Part shown: piece by piece, positions 52,702-63,600 of the stretch
Position numbering within the stretch: the stretch's first letter is position 1
Layout of the letters: the number at the start of each line of letters is the position of its first letter
DNA from: Microbulbifer hydrolyticus
GTDB lineage: Bacteria; Pseudomonadota; Gammaproteobacteria; Pseudomonadales; Cellvibrionaceae
Reading direction: 5' to 3'
Length of the DNA stretch: 64,000 bases
Assembly (NCBI RefSeq): GCF_009931115.1
Contig: NZ_CP047491.1
Span: 2,617,501-2,681,500, forward strand
Position numbers and translations under genes: made by a program
Notes under the pieces: model-generated
Databases searched by the model: none
The model's input: the letters and a program-made list of their open reading frames with translations, nothing else
Told to the model about the DNA's origin: nothing

Positions 52702-55299
52702 TTAGAAACTGTTACCCAGTGAGAACTGGAATACTTCCACATCGTCATCGTCATTTTCTTCCAGCGCCTTGGAAAGGCTGAAAGTCAGAGGACCGAAACC
52801 GGTAATCCAGGTCAGCCCGATACCAGCCGAAACGTTGAGGTATTTCGCGTCGATATCGTAACAGTTCAGCTGGGATACGCCACAGCTGGAACTGAAAACA
52901 TTACCCGCATCGATGAAAAATGCCGACTGCATGGAGCGCTGATCTTTCACAAAGGGTATCGGGAAGATTACTTCTGCACTACCTTCGACCAAAATATTGC
53001 CACCGAAAGGCTGTGGCTGGCGGCTATTGGGCTGCACCGCCAGATCACCATCGACTTCACTCTCTATGTAACACCGCTTGGTTGTAAGCCCTTCTTCATT
53101 CACTGCACAGGGAGCTGCTGGAGATGTAGTAGTGAAAGAGAGAGGCGTCAACAGGTATGGGGTCGCGGGGGTAGAACGCGGGCCTAAAGTATTTCGCTCA
53201 AAACCTCGCACAGAACCAAAACCACCACCGTAGAAATTCTCGAAAAATGGCAGCTGCTCGGTGTCGCCATAACCCTCTGCATAACCCAGCCGCGTGCGCA
53301 AGCGCAAGGTGAGATCCTTGGTCAGCGGGCGGAAATACTGCGCGGTGTAAATAAACTTGTAGTATTCGAGATCTCCACCGGGAAGTGCGATCTCCACTGA
53401 GGCTCGCTGCGATGCACCGCGAGTAGCAAGAATACCTCGGTTCAAGGTGGATCGAGCATAGGAGGTCGTCAGAGACCAAGTATCGAATGCATCGCCGTAC
53501 AGATCTATGAAACCATTTAAATCCGTATTTAACTGATCTGGCTGTACAGGCATACTCAGGTCAAGAGCCTCGCCAGCTTCAATGGCATCAAGGATTAACT
53601 GATTGTTTTCAGTGGAGTTTAGATAGACCGCATCAACACCCTCAATTGGTTTCGGCGACTCACTTATCTCTTTTACCGAGTTACGCTGAGAACCCAGCTC
53701 CAGGTGATTAAAACCGACATTCAGGCCAACACGGGAAATTTCAGAGATCGGATAACCGAAACTGAGGCCGGCACCGTAGGTGGTGGTGTTATAGCTGGAG
53801 AGGTTGATCTCGGAATAATCCCGCTCCTGATAGAACACATTGAAACCACGGCTTACCCCGTCCGGCGTGAAGTACGGATCGGTATAGGAGAAGTTCACCA
53901 CGGACTGGTATCTGGAGGTGTTCACCGCAAAGCCTACGGATTTACCGGTACCCAGCCAGTTGTTCTCCTGGACGTTGGCACCCAGCACCAGGCCACTACC
54001 CTGGGCGTACCCCACGGTGCCACCGATGGTACCGGACGGCTGCTCCTCAACGGTGTACTCCACATCGATCTGGTCGGAAGTGCCGGGAACCTCAGTGGTT
54101 TCCACCTGCACTTCCTTGAAGTAACCCAGGCGCTCGAGGCGCACTTTGGACTGCTCGATACGCGCAGAAGACGCCGAAGCGGATTCCATCTGTCGCATTT
54201 CACGGCGCAGTACATCGTCCGAGGTACGGGTGTTGCCACGGAAGTTAATGCGGCGCACGTAAGCGCGCTTACCCGGATCGATAAAGAAGGTCACTTTGAC
54301 GGTTTTGTCTTCTTCATTGGCTTCCGGCATGCCATTGACTTCGGCAAAGGTATAGCCCTCGTTTCCAAGGCGCTTGGTGATGTAGTCAGACGTGGTGGTC
54401 ATCAATACCTGGGAGAACGTCTGCCCCTTGCGCACCAGTAACAGGCGACGGATTTCTTCCTCGGACACCACGGGGTCACCGGCAAGCTCGACATCAGAAA
54501 CCTTATAAATATCACCTTCGGTAATATTGACGGTGATAAATACGCTCTGTTTGTCCGGGCTCAGGGATACCTGCGTGGAGTCAATCTTGAACTCCAGGTA
54601 ACCGCGGTCCAGGTAATAAGACTCCAGCCGCTCCAGGTCACCGGTGAGCTTTTCCCGGGAGTACTTGTCGTCACTGTTCAGCCATGACAACCAGCCGGTG
54701 GTCTGAAGCTCGAAAATTTCACCGAGTTCTTCATCGGAAAATGCGCGATTGCCGACAATATTGATGTGCTTGATCGCAGCGACGGAGCCTTCGTCCACCA
54801 CAACCTTCAGTTCCACCTGGTTGCGAGGCAGCTCTTTGACTTCGGTTTTCACGCTGGCGCCGTAGCGGCCCTGAGCGACATACTGGCGCTGGAGCTCCTG
54901 CGCCAGACCTTCCAGTGTGGCACGCTTGAAGATTTGCCCTTCAGCAAGGCCGTTATCGTTCATGCCCTTCAGCAGGTCTTCGGTCTTGATGGCCTTGTTG
55001 CCGGTGATTTCTATCTTGGAGATCGCCGGGCGCTCGCGCACGGTAATCACCAACACGCCATTCTCCCGGCCTATCTGGATATCCTGAAAGTAACCGGTGC
55101 GGAAGAGCGCACGCGTTGCACTCTGGATATCAAGGCTTTCTATCTGATCGCCAACGCGTACAGGCAAAGCGGCAAACACGCTGCCGGCGGAAACACGCTG
55201 CAAGCCTTCAACGCGAATATCGTTGACCACAAACGACTGGGCATAGGCTGCAATAGGCAGAGCCAGGCCAAACGAAGCCGCTTTCAGGAAATTCTTCAT
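52702..55299 (-). CDS. bamA: Outer-membrane protein assembly factor BamA
   Basis: Central barrel of the BAM complex. 865 aa: signal peptide ([15 protein letters not shown]), five POTRA domains (first [19 protein letters not shown]), then the barrel with the lock motif [13 protein letters not shown]. Longer than E. coli BamA (810) because of extended extracellular loops: one near residues 540-600 and the loop-6 insert [13 protein letters not shown] with a Cys pair. A second Cys pair is in [13 protein letters not shown]. It lies between rseP and skp. Confidence 0.97.
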   Translation of the reverse strand: MKNFLKAASFGLALPIAAYAQSFVVNDIRVEGLQRVSAGSVFAALPVRVGDQIESLDIQSATRALFRTGYFQDIQIGRENGVLVITVRERPAISKIEITGNKAIKTEDLLKGMNDNGLAEGQIFKRATLEGLAQELQRQYVAQGRYGASVKTEVKELPRNQVELKVVVDEGSVAAIKHINIVGNRAFSDEELGEIFELQTTGWLSWLNSDDKYSREKLTGDLERLESYYLDRGYLEFKIDSTQVSLSPDKQSVFITVNITEGDIYKVSDVELAGDPVVSEEEIRRLLLVRKGQTFSQVLMTTTSDYITKRLGNEGYTFAEVNGMPEANEEDKTVKVTFFIDPGKRAYVRRINFRGNTRTSDDVLRREMRQMESASASSARIEQSKVRLERLGYFKEVQVETTEVPGTSDQIDVEYTVEEQPSGTIGGTVGYAQGSGLVLGANVQENNWLGTGKSVGFAVNTSRYQSVVNFSYTDPYFTPDGVSRGFNVFYQERDYSEINLSSYNTTTYGAGLSFGYPISEISRVGLNVGFNHLELGSQRNSVKEISESPKPIEGVDAVYLNSTENNQLILDAIEAGEALDLSMPVQPDQLNTDLNGFIDLYGDAFDTWSLTTSYARSTLNRGILATRGASQRASVEIALPGGDLEYYKFIYTAQYFRPLTKDLTLRLRTRLGYAEGYGDTEQLPFFENFYGGGFGSVRGFERNTLGPRSTPATPYLLTPLSFTTTSPAAPCAVNEEGLTTKRCYIESEVDGDLAVQPNSRQPQPFGGNILVEGSAEVIFPIPFVKDQRSMQSAFFIDAGNVFSSSCGVSQLNCYDIDAKYLNVSAGIGLTWITGFGPLTFSLSKALEENDDDDVEVFQFSLGNSF

Positions 55300-55393
55300 C
55301 TACTAGTTCCGAGTTGTTATTCGCAATTCCCGCCGGGCAAGAATGCCCGTTCGAACACTATTCTGCTCCCGGAGGAGCTCAATTGCCGCGCCG

Positions 55394-56752
55394 TTAAAGG
55401 CGCAGGATGTCGTTGTACAGAGCCAGCGCCATGATGCCCAGCACCATAGCCATCCCCACTTGCAATCCGATCACCTGCACCCGCTCTGAAACCGGAGAGC
55501 CCTTGATGGCTTCAATGCCGTAGTAGAGCAGGTGCCCGCCGTCGAGAACCGGTATAGGCAGCAGGTTCAATACGCCGAGGCTGATACTGAGCAAGGCCAG
55601 CAGCGACAGAAATGACTGCCATCCCGCGTCCGCCGAAGTGCCGGCCACTTTAGCAATGGTGATTGGGCCACTCAAGTTGCGGGTTGAGAGCTGCCCGAAC
55701 AGCAGTTTTTTCAGGCTGTCGATGGTAAAGACGGTTTTACTCCAGGTCTCATCAAGCCCCTTGCTGAATGCGCCCAGCACGCCGTAGTGGTAGCGGCGGA
55801 CACGCTCATCCGGCCAGGATGCAGCCACTGGCAACACGCCGATTCGCCCGACTTCCTCACCGGAGTCCAGCTTGACGGCATCCGGCGTGACCAATACGCG
55901 CTGCTCAGTACCATCGCGGAGGATGGACACCTCCACAGGCTGTTCGGGACGCGCTTTGATATAGCTGGTCCACGTTTCCCAGCTGTCGAACTGGCGACCG
56001 TCGCTTGCAACAATCTCGTCCCCGGCTTTCAGCCCACCCTGTTCGGCAGGGCTGCCCGGCACCACCTGGGAAAGCTGCATGCTTACCGGAGGAATCCACA
56101 GCTGGATACCAATTTCCTGTAACGGGTCAGGCACTTCCTGACCTGCCAGCCAGCGCTCGATATCCGCATACATATGGTACTCAAGGGAAGAGTCCGGATA
56201 CCGCACAGAGAATTTTATGTGCCCGGTGTCACCCAGGCGGTTGGCGAGACGCCAGTTCAGCGCCTGCCAGGTCGGTGTCGCCTGATCGTCGACAGCGATG
56301 ATTTCCTGGCCTGCCTCGAGACCGGCAATAGCCGCCATGCTACCGGGTTCGACCTTGTCGACGATTGGTACTGCCCCCGAGGTACCGCCGAGGAAAACGC
56401 CCCAAAACAGCACAATCGCCAATAAAAAGTTGGCAGCGGGGCCGGCGGCGGCAATCGCCATGCGCTGCCACACGCTCTTGCGGTTGAATGCCTGATCCAG
56501 CTCTGCCGGAGCAACCGTGCCCTCGCGTTCGTCCAGCATCTTTACGTAGCCGCCCAGAGGAATAGCGGAAACAGTGAATTCGGTGCCGTGGCGATCGAAA
56601 CGCGACACCAGCCTGCGACCAAAACCGACAGAGAAACGCAGTACTTTGACCCCACACCAGCGCGCCACGATAAAGTGACCAAACTCGTGGAAGCTCACCA
56701 GTACACCCAGGGCAATCAGGGCCCAAACAGCAGTTTGTAAGAAATCTAGCAT
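55394..56752 (-). CDS. rseP: Site-2 zinc protease RseP
   Basis: Inner-membrane metalloprotease that cleaves the anti-sigma factor within the membrane. 452 aa: zinc motif HEFGH in VSFHEFGHFIVARWCG, two PDZ domains (EPGSMAAIAGLEAGQEI, VVPGSPAEQGGLKAGDEI), and the third ligand in LLPIPVLDGGHLLYYG. Its predicted substrate MucA is encoded at 16180-16884. It is 9 bp after dxr and 94 bp before bamA. Confidence 0.97.
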   Translation of the reverse strand: MLDFLQTAVWALIALGVLVSFHEFGHFIVARWCGVKVLRFSVGFGRRLVSRFDRHGTEFTVSAIPLGGYVKMLDEREGTVAPAELDQAFNRKSVWQRMAIAAAGPAANFLLAIVLFWGVFLGGTSGAVPIVDKVEPGSMAAIAGLEAGQEIIAVDDQATPTWQALNWRLANRLGDTGHIKFSVRYPDSSLEYHMYADIERWLAGQEVPDPLQEIGIQLWIPPVSMQLSQVVPGSPAEQGGLKAGDEIVASDGRQFDSWETWTSYIKARPEQPVEVSILRDGTEQRVLVTPDAVKLDSGEEVGRIGVLPVAASWPDERVRRYHYGVLGAFSKGLDETWSKTVFTIDSLKKLLFGQLSTRNLSGPITIAKVAGTSADAGWQSFLSLLALLSISLGVLNLLPIPVLDGGHLLYYGIEAIKGSPVSERVQVIGLQVGMAMVLGIMALALYNDILRL

Positions 56753-56761
56753 GGGGTCAGT

Positions 56762-57994
56762 TTACATTGATCTCGATTGCGGGCACGGCTGGCCCCAATG
56801 GGCGCCGTACAACTCTTCCAAAACATCGCAGGCCCGCTCGCGAGCGATCCGGTCAGCCTGTTCGACTGCATCCAGGTCCGTCAGTTCAACCACTTCGCTG
56901 CTTTTCATGACCTTTTCGATCACCCGGGCGATCCCGGTGAACGGTAACTTCCCGCCCAGAAAGGCCTCTACGGCAACCTCATTGGCGGCATTCAGTACCG
57001 TAGGCGCGCTACCGCCCGCCTCCATGGCCTCGCGTGCCAGCCTGAGGCACGGAAAACGTGACTCATCCGGCGCCTCAAAATCCAGACGCCCCTGGCTGAT
57101 CAGATCCAGAGCGGCGACACCACTGTCGATACGTTCCGGAAAGGCCAGCGCATGGGCGATGGGGGTACGCATATCCGGGTTCCCCATCTGCGCCAACAGG
57201 GAGCCATCCCGGTACTGCACCATGGAATGCACGATGCTCTGAGGGTGAACGACCACCTGAATGTCGACCGGACTGGCGTGAAAAAGATAGCAGGCCTCGA
57301 TAAATTCGAGGCCTTTATTCATCATGGTTGCGGAATCCACGGAGATCTTGCGCCCCATAGACCAGTTGGGGTGGGCGCAGGCTTCGTCTGGCGTCACCGC
57401 TCCCAGCGCCGACAAGGGTTTAGTGCGAAAGGGGCCACCGGAGCCGGTGAGCAGAATCCGCTCCACGCCGGCCTTGTCAAGCGTGTCACAGGGGTATGGG
57501 AGACACTGGAAGATGGCATTGTGTTCGCTGTCGATCGGCAATAGCTGCGCGTCGCTTTCAGCCAGCGCAGCCATAAACAACGGGCCTGCCATCACCAGGG
57601 ACTCTTTATTGGCCAGCAGGACCTTTTTACCGGCACGCACAGCAGCGAGCGTCGGCTTTAAACCCGCTGCCCCCACAATGGCCGCCATTACGACCGCCAC
57701 CCGGTCGTCGGAAGCCACCTTGCACAGAGCGTCAACACCCCACAGGACTTCTGTCGGCAAGCGCTCGCCACTGAGCGAGCGCTGGAGCTGGAAGGCTTTC
57801 TCTTCTTCCAGCACCACCGCATAGCGAGGCGCGTATTTCCGGCACTGCTGTGCCAGCTCTTCCACACGCTCGCGCGCAGTCAGTGCAAATACGGAATACC
57901 TGTCAGGGTGGCGATCCAGAACATCGAGCGTACTGACGCCAATGGATCCGGTGGAACCGAGAACACAGACCGGTTGCGGGGTGCTGGAATACAT
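56762..57994 (-). CDS. dxr: 1-deoxy-D-xylulose-5-phosphate reductoisomerase
   Basis: Second step of the MEP isoprenoid pathway, NADPH- and metal-dependent. 410 aa: [19 protein letters not shown], the [10 protein letters not shown] and [12 protein letters not shown] active-site segments, and [13 protein letters not shown] near the C-terminal half. It lies between cdsA and rseP. Confidence 0.97.
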   Translation of the reverse strand: MYSSTPQPVCVLGSTGSIGVSTLDVLDRHPDRYSVFALTARERVEELAQQCRKYAPRYAVVLEEEKAFQLQRSLSGERLPTEVLWGVDALCKVASDDRVAVVMAAIVGAAGLKPTLAAVRAGKKVLLANKESLVMAGPLFMAALAESDAQLLPIDSEHNAIFQCLPYPCDTLDKAGVERILLTGSGGPFRTKPLSALGAVTPDEACAHPNWSMGRKISVDSATMMNKGLEFIEACYLFHASPVDIQVVVHPQSIVHSMVQYRDGSLLAQMGNPDMRTPIAHALAFPERIDSGVAALDLISQGRLDFEAPDESRFPCLRLAREAMEAGGSAPTVLNAANEVAVEAFLGGKLPFTGIARVIEKVMKSSEVVELTDLDAVEQADRIARERACDVLEELYGAHWGQPCPQSRSM

Positions 57995-58105
57995 GAAAAC
58001 GAACTACCTCTGGGCCCCACCGGTAAATCGGATCAAACCGATTACGGAGCCAAATTTCGTCGACGGCCCACTTGCGGGGCGATACACGGACAAGATACGC
58101 CCTAC

Positions 58106-58951
58106 TTATAAATACTTTGGAAGTTCACTGGCCAGGGCTGCCATGGTAAATACCGGCAGGGCTGCAGTGAGACTGTCCAGGCGATCAAGGATACCGCCGT
58201 GCCCGGGCAGGATACGACTGCTGTCTTTGATGCCCCGGTGGCGCTTGAACATACTTTCGACCAGGTCGCCAATTACCGACGCCAGGGCGGTCACCAGAAC
58301 ACCAAACGTGAACAGGATGGTATTTTTGGTCGGAAGATCGAAGGCGATAGACACGCCCAATGCCAGCACAAGGCAGGCAGCCAGGCCGCCAAAGAAGCCT
58401 TCCCAGGATTTGCCCGGGCTTACCTCGCGGGCAAGTTTGTGCTTGCCGAATTTTCGCCCCACAAAATATGCCCCTACATCCGCAGCCACTACCACGGCCA
58501 CCACAAACAGCACCAGCCAGGCACCGTGCTCCTGCCCCTGAAGGATCACCACCGACAGCCAGGCAGGTACCAGCACCACAAGGCCAATCACTCCCCGGGC
58601 CCATCGGTTACCCCATAACATCGCGCTGGCAGGGTACCCCTGCACCCACAGGAAGGCCAACGCCCACCATCCGCAGGCAATCGCCAGGATCTGGCGTGCG
58701 CGGTCAGTATCGGGGTTGGAGAAATCGAAGTCGAATACGTAGCGTGCGGTGCCAACCAGGGCAGCACCCAGCACCGCGAGAAATACAAACCGCAAAGCGC
58801 GATTCAGATTGGAAAGATTGGCCCACTCCCAGCCGCCGAGCAGAATGACCCCGGCGATGGCAATAGAAAATGACTGCAGCGGCACCCAGAAAAGCAGTCC
58901 GAGAAAAAAAGCCACCAACACCAGCGCGGTAATTATTCGTTGTTTTAGCAC
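58106..58951 (-). CDS. cdsA: Phosphatidate cytidylyltransferase
   Basis: Makes CDP-diacylglycerol. 281 aa with about eight TM segments. The signature is complete: SMFKRHRGIKDSSRILPGHG followed by GILDRLDS. Start GTG 58951. It is followed by dxr after 111 bp. Confidence 0.96.
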   Translation of the reverse strand: MLKQRIITALVLVAFFLGLLFWVPLQSFSIAIAGVILLGGWEWANLSNLNRALRFVFLAVLGAALVGTARYVFDFDFSNPDTDRARQILAIACGWWALAFLWVQGYPASAMLWGNRWARGVIGLVVLVPAWLSVVILQGQEHGAWLVLFVVAVVVAADVGAYFVGRKFGKHKLAREVSPGKSWEGFFGGLAACLVLALGVSIAFDLPTKNTILFTFGVLVTALASVIGDLVESMFKRHRGIKDSSRILPGHGGILDRLDSLTAALPVFTMAALASELPKYL

Positions 58952-59027
58952 CGTTTAACCCTTGATCAATTTATTCTGGTGACCGGCCGCATCGGGAATT
59001 TCAGCCGGGTCAACTTTGCGTCAGCCC

Positions 59028-59789
59028 TCAGGCCTGCGCCTCCAGGTCTCCCTGGCTGCGCCCACCATAGCGACGATCACGTCGCCGGTACGCGTCCAGG
59101 GCGCAATCCAGCTCAGTCGTATCAAAATCCGGCCACAGGGTTTCCGTAAAGTAAAACTCACTGTAGGCCGCCTGCCAGAGTATGAAGTTACTGATACGCT
59201 GTTCGCCACTAGAGCGAATCAACAGGTCGACCGGCGGCAGATCCGACAACTGCACATGCTCACCCAACGCCTCGTCATCAATGGAGTCCAGTGAGCGGCT
59301 GCCATTGACAACCTCTTCGGCCAATGCGCGGGCCGCCTGGGCGATATCCCACTGACCGCCGTAATCGGCAGCGATCACCAGCGTTCCGCTGTTACCTTCT
59401 CTGGTCAGCTCTTCTGCATCCGCAATCGCCCGCTGCAATCGCAGCGAAAAACGGTCCCGGCGACCGATCACCCTCAACTGCACCCCCTGCTCGCGCATTT
59501 TGCGTGCCTCGCGGCGCAGGTAAGACTGAAACAGCGTCATCAACAGCTCCACCTCTTTGGGCGGACGCTGCCAGTTTTCACTGGAGAAAGCGAACAGCGT
59601 AAGGACCTCCACATGACGCTCTTTACAGGCCTCAATCAGGTCCCGAATCCGCTCCACACCGGCTTTGTGCCCGGCCGAGGGTGACAACCCCCTGCGCGCA
59701 GCCCAGCGACCGTTGCCATCCATGATGATGGCAACATGCCGGGGGCCCGGCCGCTCATACGCTGTCACACCGGTACCACCTGTAGACAT
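59028..59789 (-). CDS. uppS: Undecaprenyl diphosphate synthase
   Basis: Cis-prenyltransferase making the C55 carrier for peptidoglycan and O-antigen. 253 aa. Substrate Asp in IIMDGNGRWAARRG; SSENWQRP, LVIAADYGGQWDI and RSSGEQRISNFILWQ are present. The ATG at 59789 overlaps the frr stop (TGATG); cdsA follows after 76 bp. Confidence 0.97.
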   Translation of the reverse strand: MSTGGTGVTAYERPGPRHVAIIMDGNGRWAARRGLSPSAGHKAGVERIRDLIEACKERHVEVLTLFAFSSENWQRPPKEVELLMTLFQSYLRREARKMREQGVQLRVIGRRDRFSLRLQRAIADAEELTREGNSGTLVIAADYGGQWDIAQAARALAEEVVNGSRSLDSIDDEALGEHVQLSDLPPVDLLIRSSGEQRISNFILWQAAYSEFYFTETLWPDFDTTELDCALDAYRRRDRRYGGRSQGDLEAQA

Positions 59790-60346
59790 CAAATTTCCAT
59801 CAGGTCTTTTTCTTTCACTGACAGTGCCTTTTCCACTTCAGCGACGTACTTGTCGGTCAACTTCTGGATTTCATCCGATGCACGACGCTCGTCGTCCTCG
59901 GAGATTTCCTTGTCCTTTACCAGCGCCTTCACTTCCGCCAGCGCATCGCGACGGTTGTTGCGGATGGAAACACGCGCTCCTTCCGCTTCGCTCTTGGCCT
60001 GCTTGATAAAGTTTTTCCGGGTTTCTTCCGTCAACATTGGCATGGGAATGCGGATGACCGCACCGGCGGTGCTCGGATTCAGGCCGAGGTCGGACTTCAT
60101 GATGGCCTTCTCGATCTCCGGCACCAGGTTCTTCTCCCAAGGCGTCACAGAAAGGGTTCGCGCATCTTCCACGTTGACATTGGCAATCTGGGACAGCGGG
60201 GTGTCCGATCCATAGTAGGAGACCTGAATGCCGTCGAGAATGCTGGGGTGCGCTCGCCCGGTGCGAATTTTGTTGAAGTTGCTGCCCAGGGCTTCCAGGG
60301 CTTTCTTCATGCGCCCTTCCGCTTCTTTCTTGATATCGTCAATCAC
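59789..60346 (-). CDS. frr: Ribosome recycling factor
   Basis: Splits post-termination ribosomes with EF-G. 185 aa: [31 protein letters not shown], and [20 protein letters not shown]. The start is GTG at 60346 and overlaps the pyrH stop (GTGA); its own stop overlaps the uppS ATG, so three genes are coupled. Confidence 0.97.
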   Translation of the reverse strand: MIDDIKKEAEGRMKKALEALGSNFNKIRTGRAHPSILDGIQVSYYGSDTPLSQIANVNVEDARTLSVTPWEKNLVPEIEKAIMKSDLGLNPSTAGAVIRIPMPMLTEETRKNFIKQAKSEAEGARVSIRNNRRDALAEVKALVKDKEISEDDERRASDEIQKLTDKYVAEVEKALSVKEKDLMEI

Positions 60347-61080
60347 TGATCCACATCCTCTTCAATAAGTGTACCCTCTTGACCGCCCACAACGATGTTC
60401 AGCAACGCGCCGGTCTTGTCCATACGGAAGACCCGCACAGGCATGTTGTGCTCACGGCAGAGGCAGATTGCAGTTAAATCCATAACGCCGAGCTTTTTGT
60501 CGAGCACCGCGTCATAAGTGAGGCGGTCGTATCGGGTAGCATCCGGCACCAGCACCGGGTCGGCGGAATAAACGCCATCGACTTTGGTCGCCTTGAGCAC
60601 CATTTCCGCTTCAATTTCGATGCCGCGCAGACAGGCGGCGGAATCGGTGGTAAAAAACGGATTGCCGGTCCCGGCCGCAAAAATCAATACTTCTCCACGC
60701 TCCAGGTAGCGGATTGCCGCGCGGCGATCATAGTGGTCTACGATCCCACTCATCTGGATAGCAGACATCACACGGGATGAAATATTGGAGCGCTCCAGCG
60801 CATCACGCATAGCCAGCGCGTTCATGACGGTAGCCAGCATGCCCATGTGGTCACCGGTCACCCGGTCGAGACCGGCCGCATTCAATGCCGCACCGCGGAA
60901 CAGGTTGCCGCCACCAATGACCAGGCCGACCTGGACGCCGATTCCTACCAACTGCCCAATTTCCAGTGCCATTTTATCCAGCACCTTGGGACTGATACCA
61001 AACCCCTGCTCGCCCATCAGCTCCTCTCCGCTGAGCTTTAACAGGATTCGCTTGTACTTGCGGTCTTTAATACCTGGCAT
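60343..61080 (-). CDS. pyrH: UMP kinase
   Basis: Phosphorylates UMP to UDP. 245 aa from the ATG at 61080 ([19 protein letters not shown]), with GAGG upstream; the GTG at 61101 is less likely. Glycine-rich [20 protein letters not shown] and the [15 protein letters not shown] motif match PyrH. It overlaps frr and follows tsf after a 290-bp gap. Confidence 0.97.
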   Translation of the reverse strand: MPGIKDRKYKRILLKLSGEELMGEQGFGISPKVLDKMALEIGQLVGIGVQVGLVIGGGNLFRGAALNAAGLDRVTGDHMGMLATVMNALAMRDALERSNISSRVMSAIQMSGIVDHYDRRAAIRYLERGEVLIFAAGTGNPFFTTDSAACLRGIEIEAEMVLKATKVDGVYSADPVLVPDATRYDRLTYDAVLDKKLGVMDLTAICLCREHNMPVRVFRMDKTGALLNIVVGGQEGTLIEEDVDQ

Positions 61081-61284
61081 CCCTTGTTCCTCAACTGTCA
61101 CGGGCTAAATTCTGTGTTGAGACGCAAACCGCATTCCGGATTGCGCCCGCCGAACATTACAACAATTTCGGCGCTTTACCTATGGCCCTGCCGCTCAGGA
61201 GGGCTCATTAACTCTATATTCAGCCCAGCCAACAACCCAATCGCTCAAGTTTTGAACACCGAATTGGCCCAGGCCAGATACTAC

Positions 61285-61334
61285 AGCGGGGTGCCCCGGA
61301 AGTATTCTGATGAACACCCCGGGAGCACCCCGCT
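61285..61334 (-). other. Large hairpin between tsf and pyrH
   Basis: AGCGGGGTGCCCCGG (61285-61299) pairs with CCGGG and, after a one-base bulge, GCACCCCGCT (61325-61334): 15 base pairs with a 19-base loop. It lies 37 bp after the tsf stop. No T-run follows on the minus strand. The remaining 290-bp gap (61081-61370) shows a weak TATAGA-type -10 near 61210 only. Confidence 0.6.
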
Positions 61335-61370
61335 GGCGCCAGCGGCTCAAGGCCGCCGGCAATTCAGACA

Positions 61371-62234
61371 TCAAGAGGAGGATTTCACCTGCGCAGCCAC
61401 TTCTGCTGCGAAGTCCACTTCTTCCTTCTCAATACCTTCGCCCACTTCAAAACGCACGAAGCTGATCACGTCGCCACCTGCGTCCTTCACCAGTTTGGCG
61501 ATGGAAACATCCGGGTTCTTGACGAAAGGCTGTTCCACCAGGCTGTTTTCCTTGAGGAACTTCTTGATTCGGCCACCCATCATCTTCTCGACGATTTCGG
61601 CAGGCTTGCCTTCCATATCCGGCTGCGCCTTGATGATTTCCTTTTCTTTTTCCAGCACTTCCGCCGGCATATCTTCCGGCTTCACAACCTGCGGGTTAAC
61701 CGCGGTTACGTGCATGGCTACGTCGCGCGCAGTCTCAACGTCCGCACCGCTCAGGGCAACGATTGCCGCGATACGGTTGTTGGAGTGTACGTACGCACCA
61801 ACTTTGGCCGCTTCAACCAGCTGAATACGACGCACGCCGATGTTCTCACCGATCTTCTGAACCAGCGCTTCGCGCGCTTCTTCCAGCTCACCCTGCATCA
61901 GGGCTGCAACGTCTTCCTGACGCTCGGCAAATGCCTTGTCGACAACCTTGCCAACAAACGCCTGGAAGTTGTCATCGCGGGCAACGAAGTCAGTCTCGGA
62001 GTTCACTTCTACCAGAACGCCGTAGCTGCCATCTTCGGCAACCTTGGCAGCAACAACGCCGTCTGCCGCGGTACGGCCGGCCTTTTTGGCCGCTTTCAGG
62101 CCAGAGGCCTTGCGCAGATCTTCGATCGCTTTTTCGATATCGCCATCGGCCTCGGTCAGTGCTTTTTTGCACTCCATCATCGGCAGGCCGGTGCGCTCAC
62201 GCAGTTCTTTTACCATTGACGCGGTAATCGCCAT
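61371..62234 (-). CDS. tsf: Elongation factor Ts
   Basis: Nucleotide exchange factor for EF-Tu. 287 aa: UBA-like N-terminus ([19 protein letters not shown]), the TDFVARD core motif, and dimerisation subdomains. GAGG precedes the ATG. It follows rpsB after 133 bp that contain an attenuator-like hairpin. Confidence 0.98.
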   Translation of the reverse strand: MAITASMVKELRERTGLPMMECKKALTEADGDIEKAIEDLRKASGLKAAKKAGRTAADGVVAAKVAEDGSYGVLVEVNSETDFVARDDNFQAFVGKVVDKAFAERQEDVAALMQGELEEAREALVQKIGENIGVRRIQLVEAAKVGAYVHSNNRIAAIVALSGADVETARDVAMHVTAVNPQVVKPEDMPAEVLEKEKEIIKAQPDMEGKPAEIVEKMMGGRIKKFLKENSLVEQPFVKNPDVSIAKLVKDAGGDVISFVRFEVGEGIEKEEVDFAAEVAAQVKSSS

Positions 62235-62280
62235 GATTCAATCCTCGGGTTCAGATTCAAATTCTTTGATGGATTTGAAA

Positions 62281-62308
62281 AAAAGGGGCCGGATAAGTGG
62301 CCCCTTTT
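62281..62308 (-). terminator. Terminator-like attenuator between rpsB and tsf
   Basis: AAAAGGGGCC pairs with GGCCCCTTTT around GGATAAGT, and on the minus strand the stem ends in about seven T. It sits between the rpsB stop and tsf start, so partial termination would set the S2:EF-Ts ratio. Confidence 0.7.
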
Positions 62309-62367
62309 CCCTGCAGCGTAACCCAATAATGTTACACCGCCAGTAGCCTGCGGCTATGACTCAACAA

Positions 62368-63117
62368 TTAGGAGTCAGCAGCAGCCTGATCGTCGTTTGC
62401 TTCTACGTATTCGCTCTGCGCAGCAGCACCGCCAGCTTCGGAGATACCGGCGACAACCGCGTCGGCCACCGCAGTGGTGTACAGCTTGATAGCGCGGATG
62501 GCGTCATCGTTGCCAGGGATTACGTAGTCAACGCCTTCAGGGCTGCTGTTGGTATCAACAATGCCGATTACCGGGATACCCAGCTTGTTGGCTTCCTGAA
62601 TAGCGATGCGCTCGTGCTCAACGTCAATCACGAACAGTGCGTCAGGCAGGCCGCCCATGTCTTTGATACCACCGATGGAGCGCTCAAGCTTCTCCATGGT
62701 GCGGGTGCGCATCAGGGCTTCTTTCTTGGTCAGCTTCTCGAAAGTACCGTCCTGAGACTGAGCTTCGAGATCGCGGAAACGCTTGATGGAAGCGCGGATG
62801 GTTTTGTAGTTGGTGAGCATACCACCCAGCCAGCGGTTGCTGACGTAGGGCTGACCTGAACGCTCGGCCTGTTCCTTGATGGACTTCTGCGCAGCGCGCT
62901 TGGTACCAACAAACAGAATCTTCTTCTTCTGCGCTGCCATGCCTTTGATGACTTGCAGGGCTTCGTTGAAGGCCGGAACAGTGTGCTCCAGGTTGATAAT
63001 ATGGATCTTGTTACGGGCACCAAAGATGAATTCACCCATCTTAGGGTTCCAGTAGCGGGTCTGGTGGCCAAAGTGGACACCAGCCTGCAGCATATCGCGC
63101 ATGCTGACTTGCGGCAT
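62368..63117 (-). CDS. rpsB: Ribosomal protein S2
   Basis: 30S subunit protein. 249 aa: [20 protein letters not shown], then [20 protein letters not shown], and [20 protein letters not shown], family-typical. First gene of rpsB-tsf-pyrH-frr, divergent from map. Confidence 0.98.
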   Translation of the reverse strand: MPQVSMRDMLQAGVHFGHQTRYWNPKMGEFIFGARNKIHIINLEHTVPAFNEALQVIKGMAAQKKKILFVGTKRAAQKSIKEQAERSGQPYVSNRWLGGMLTNYKTIRASIKRFRDLEAQSQDGTFEKLTKKEALMRTRTMEKLERSIGGIKDMGGLPDALFVIDVEHERIAIQEANKLGIPVIGIVDTNSSPEGVDYVIPGNDDAIRAIKLYTTAVADAVVAGISEAGGAAAQSEYVEANDDQAAADS

Positions 63118-63339
63118 AATAAACCTCAGTTATCACGTGGAAGCGGCGGACTTTTACGGCTGCCGATCGCTTCCCGGGTTACATCCTCCATACACCCCAT
63201 TCACCAATCCCCACCTTCAGAAACTGACTGTGAAGACACCCAGGAGAATGTGCCGGTATATGTGCGGCGTTTGTTCGGGGCAGAGAAAAACCCACCCCGT
63301 TTGGTTAGTTTCGCCTGGGCACCGCCCAAAGCGGCGCGC

Positions 63340-63345
63340 TTTATA
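63340..63345 (-). promoter_or_regulatory. Candidate -10 element for rpsB
   Basis: Minus-strand TATAAA is followed directly by GCGCGCC, a GC-rich discriminator as in stringently regulated ribosomal promoters, about 223 bp before the rpsB ATG. No good -35 is visible. Confidence 0.4.
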
Positions 63346-63515
63346 CCACATTACGCGAAGAGCTGGAAGTATAGCGCCGCAAGGAATGCGCCTGAGGCCA
63401 CCCGAACCCGCGGCCGTCGGGGCGCCTAAGCCCAGCTCGCTCCGCCGGTACCCGCTTCCTACCATAAGGTGCGCGGGGCGAAAGGCCCGCTAATGCTGCA
63501 AAGCGGTAATTCCGC

Positions 63516-63521
63516 TACAAT
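63516..63521 (+). promoter_or_regulatory. Candidate -10 element for map
   Basis: TACAAT lies 80 bp before the map ATG. A matching -35 is not clear. Confidence 0.3.
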
Positions 63522-63600
63522 ATCGCGCCGCATGCGCCGCACCTCGACAGAAGGCGGCCGCCAAAGCACCCAAAAATGTAGAGAATTTCCGGGAATATCC

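Larger units (their letters stand above)
63118..63600. other. Divergent rpsB/map control region
   Basis: 483 bp without a convincing gene; short open frames on both strands lack ribosome sites and family resemblance. On the rpsB side it would give a leader of roughly 210 nt. The enterobacterial rpsB leader binds S2 for autoregulation, so this may too; that is inference. Confidence 0.5.
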
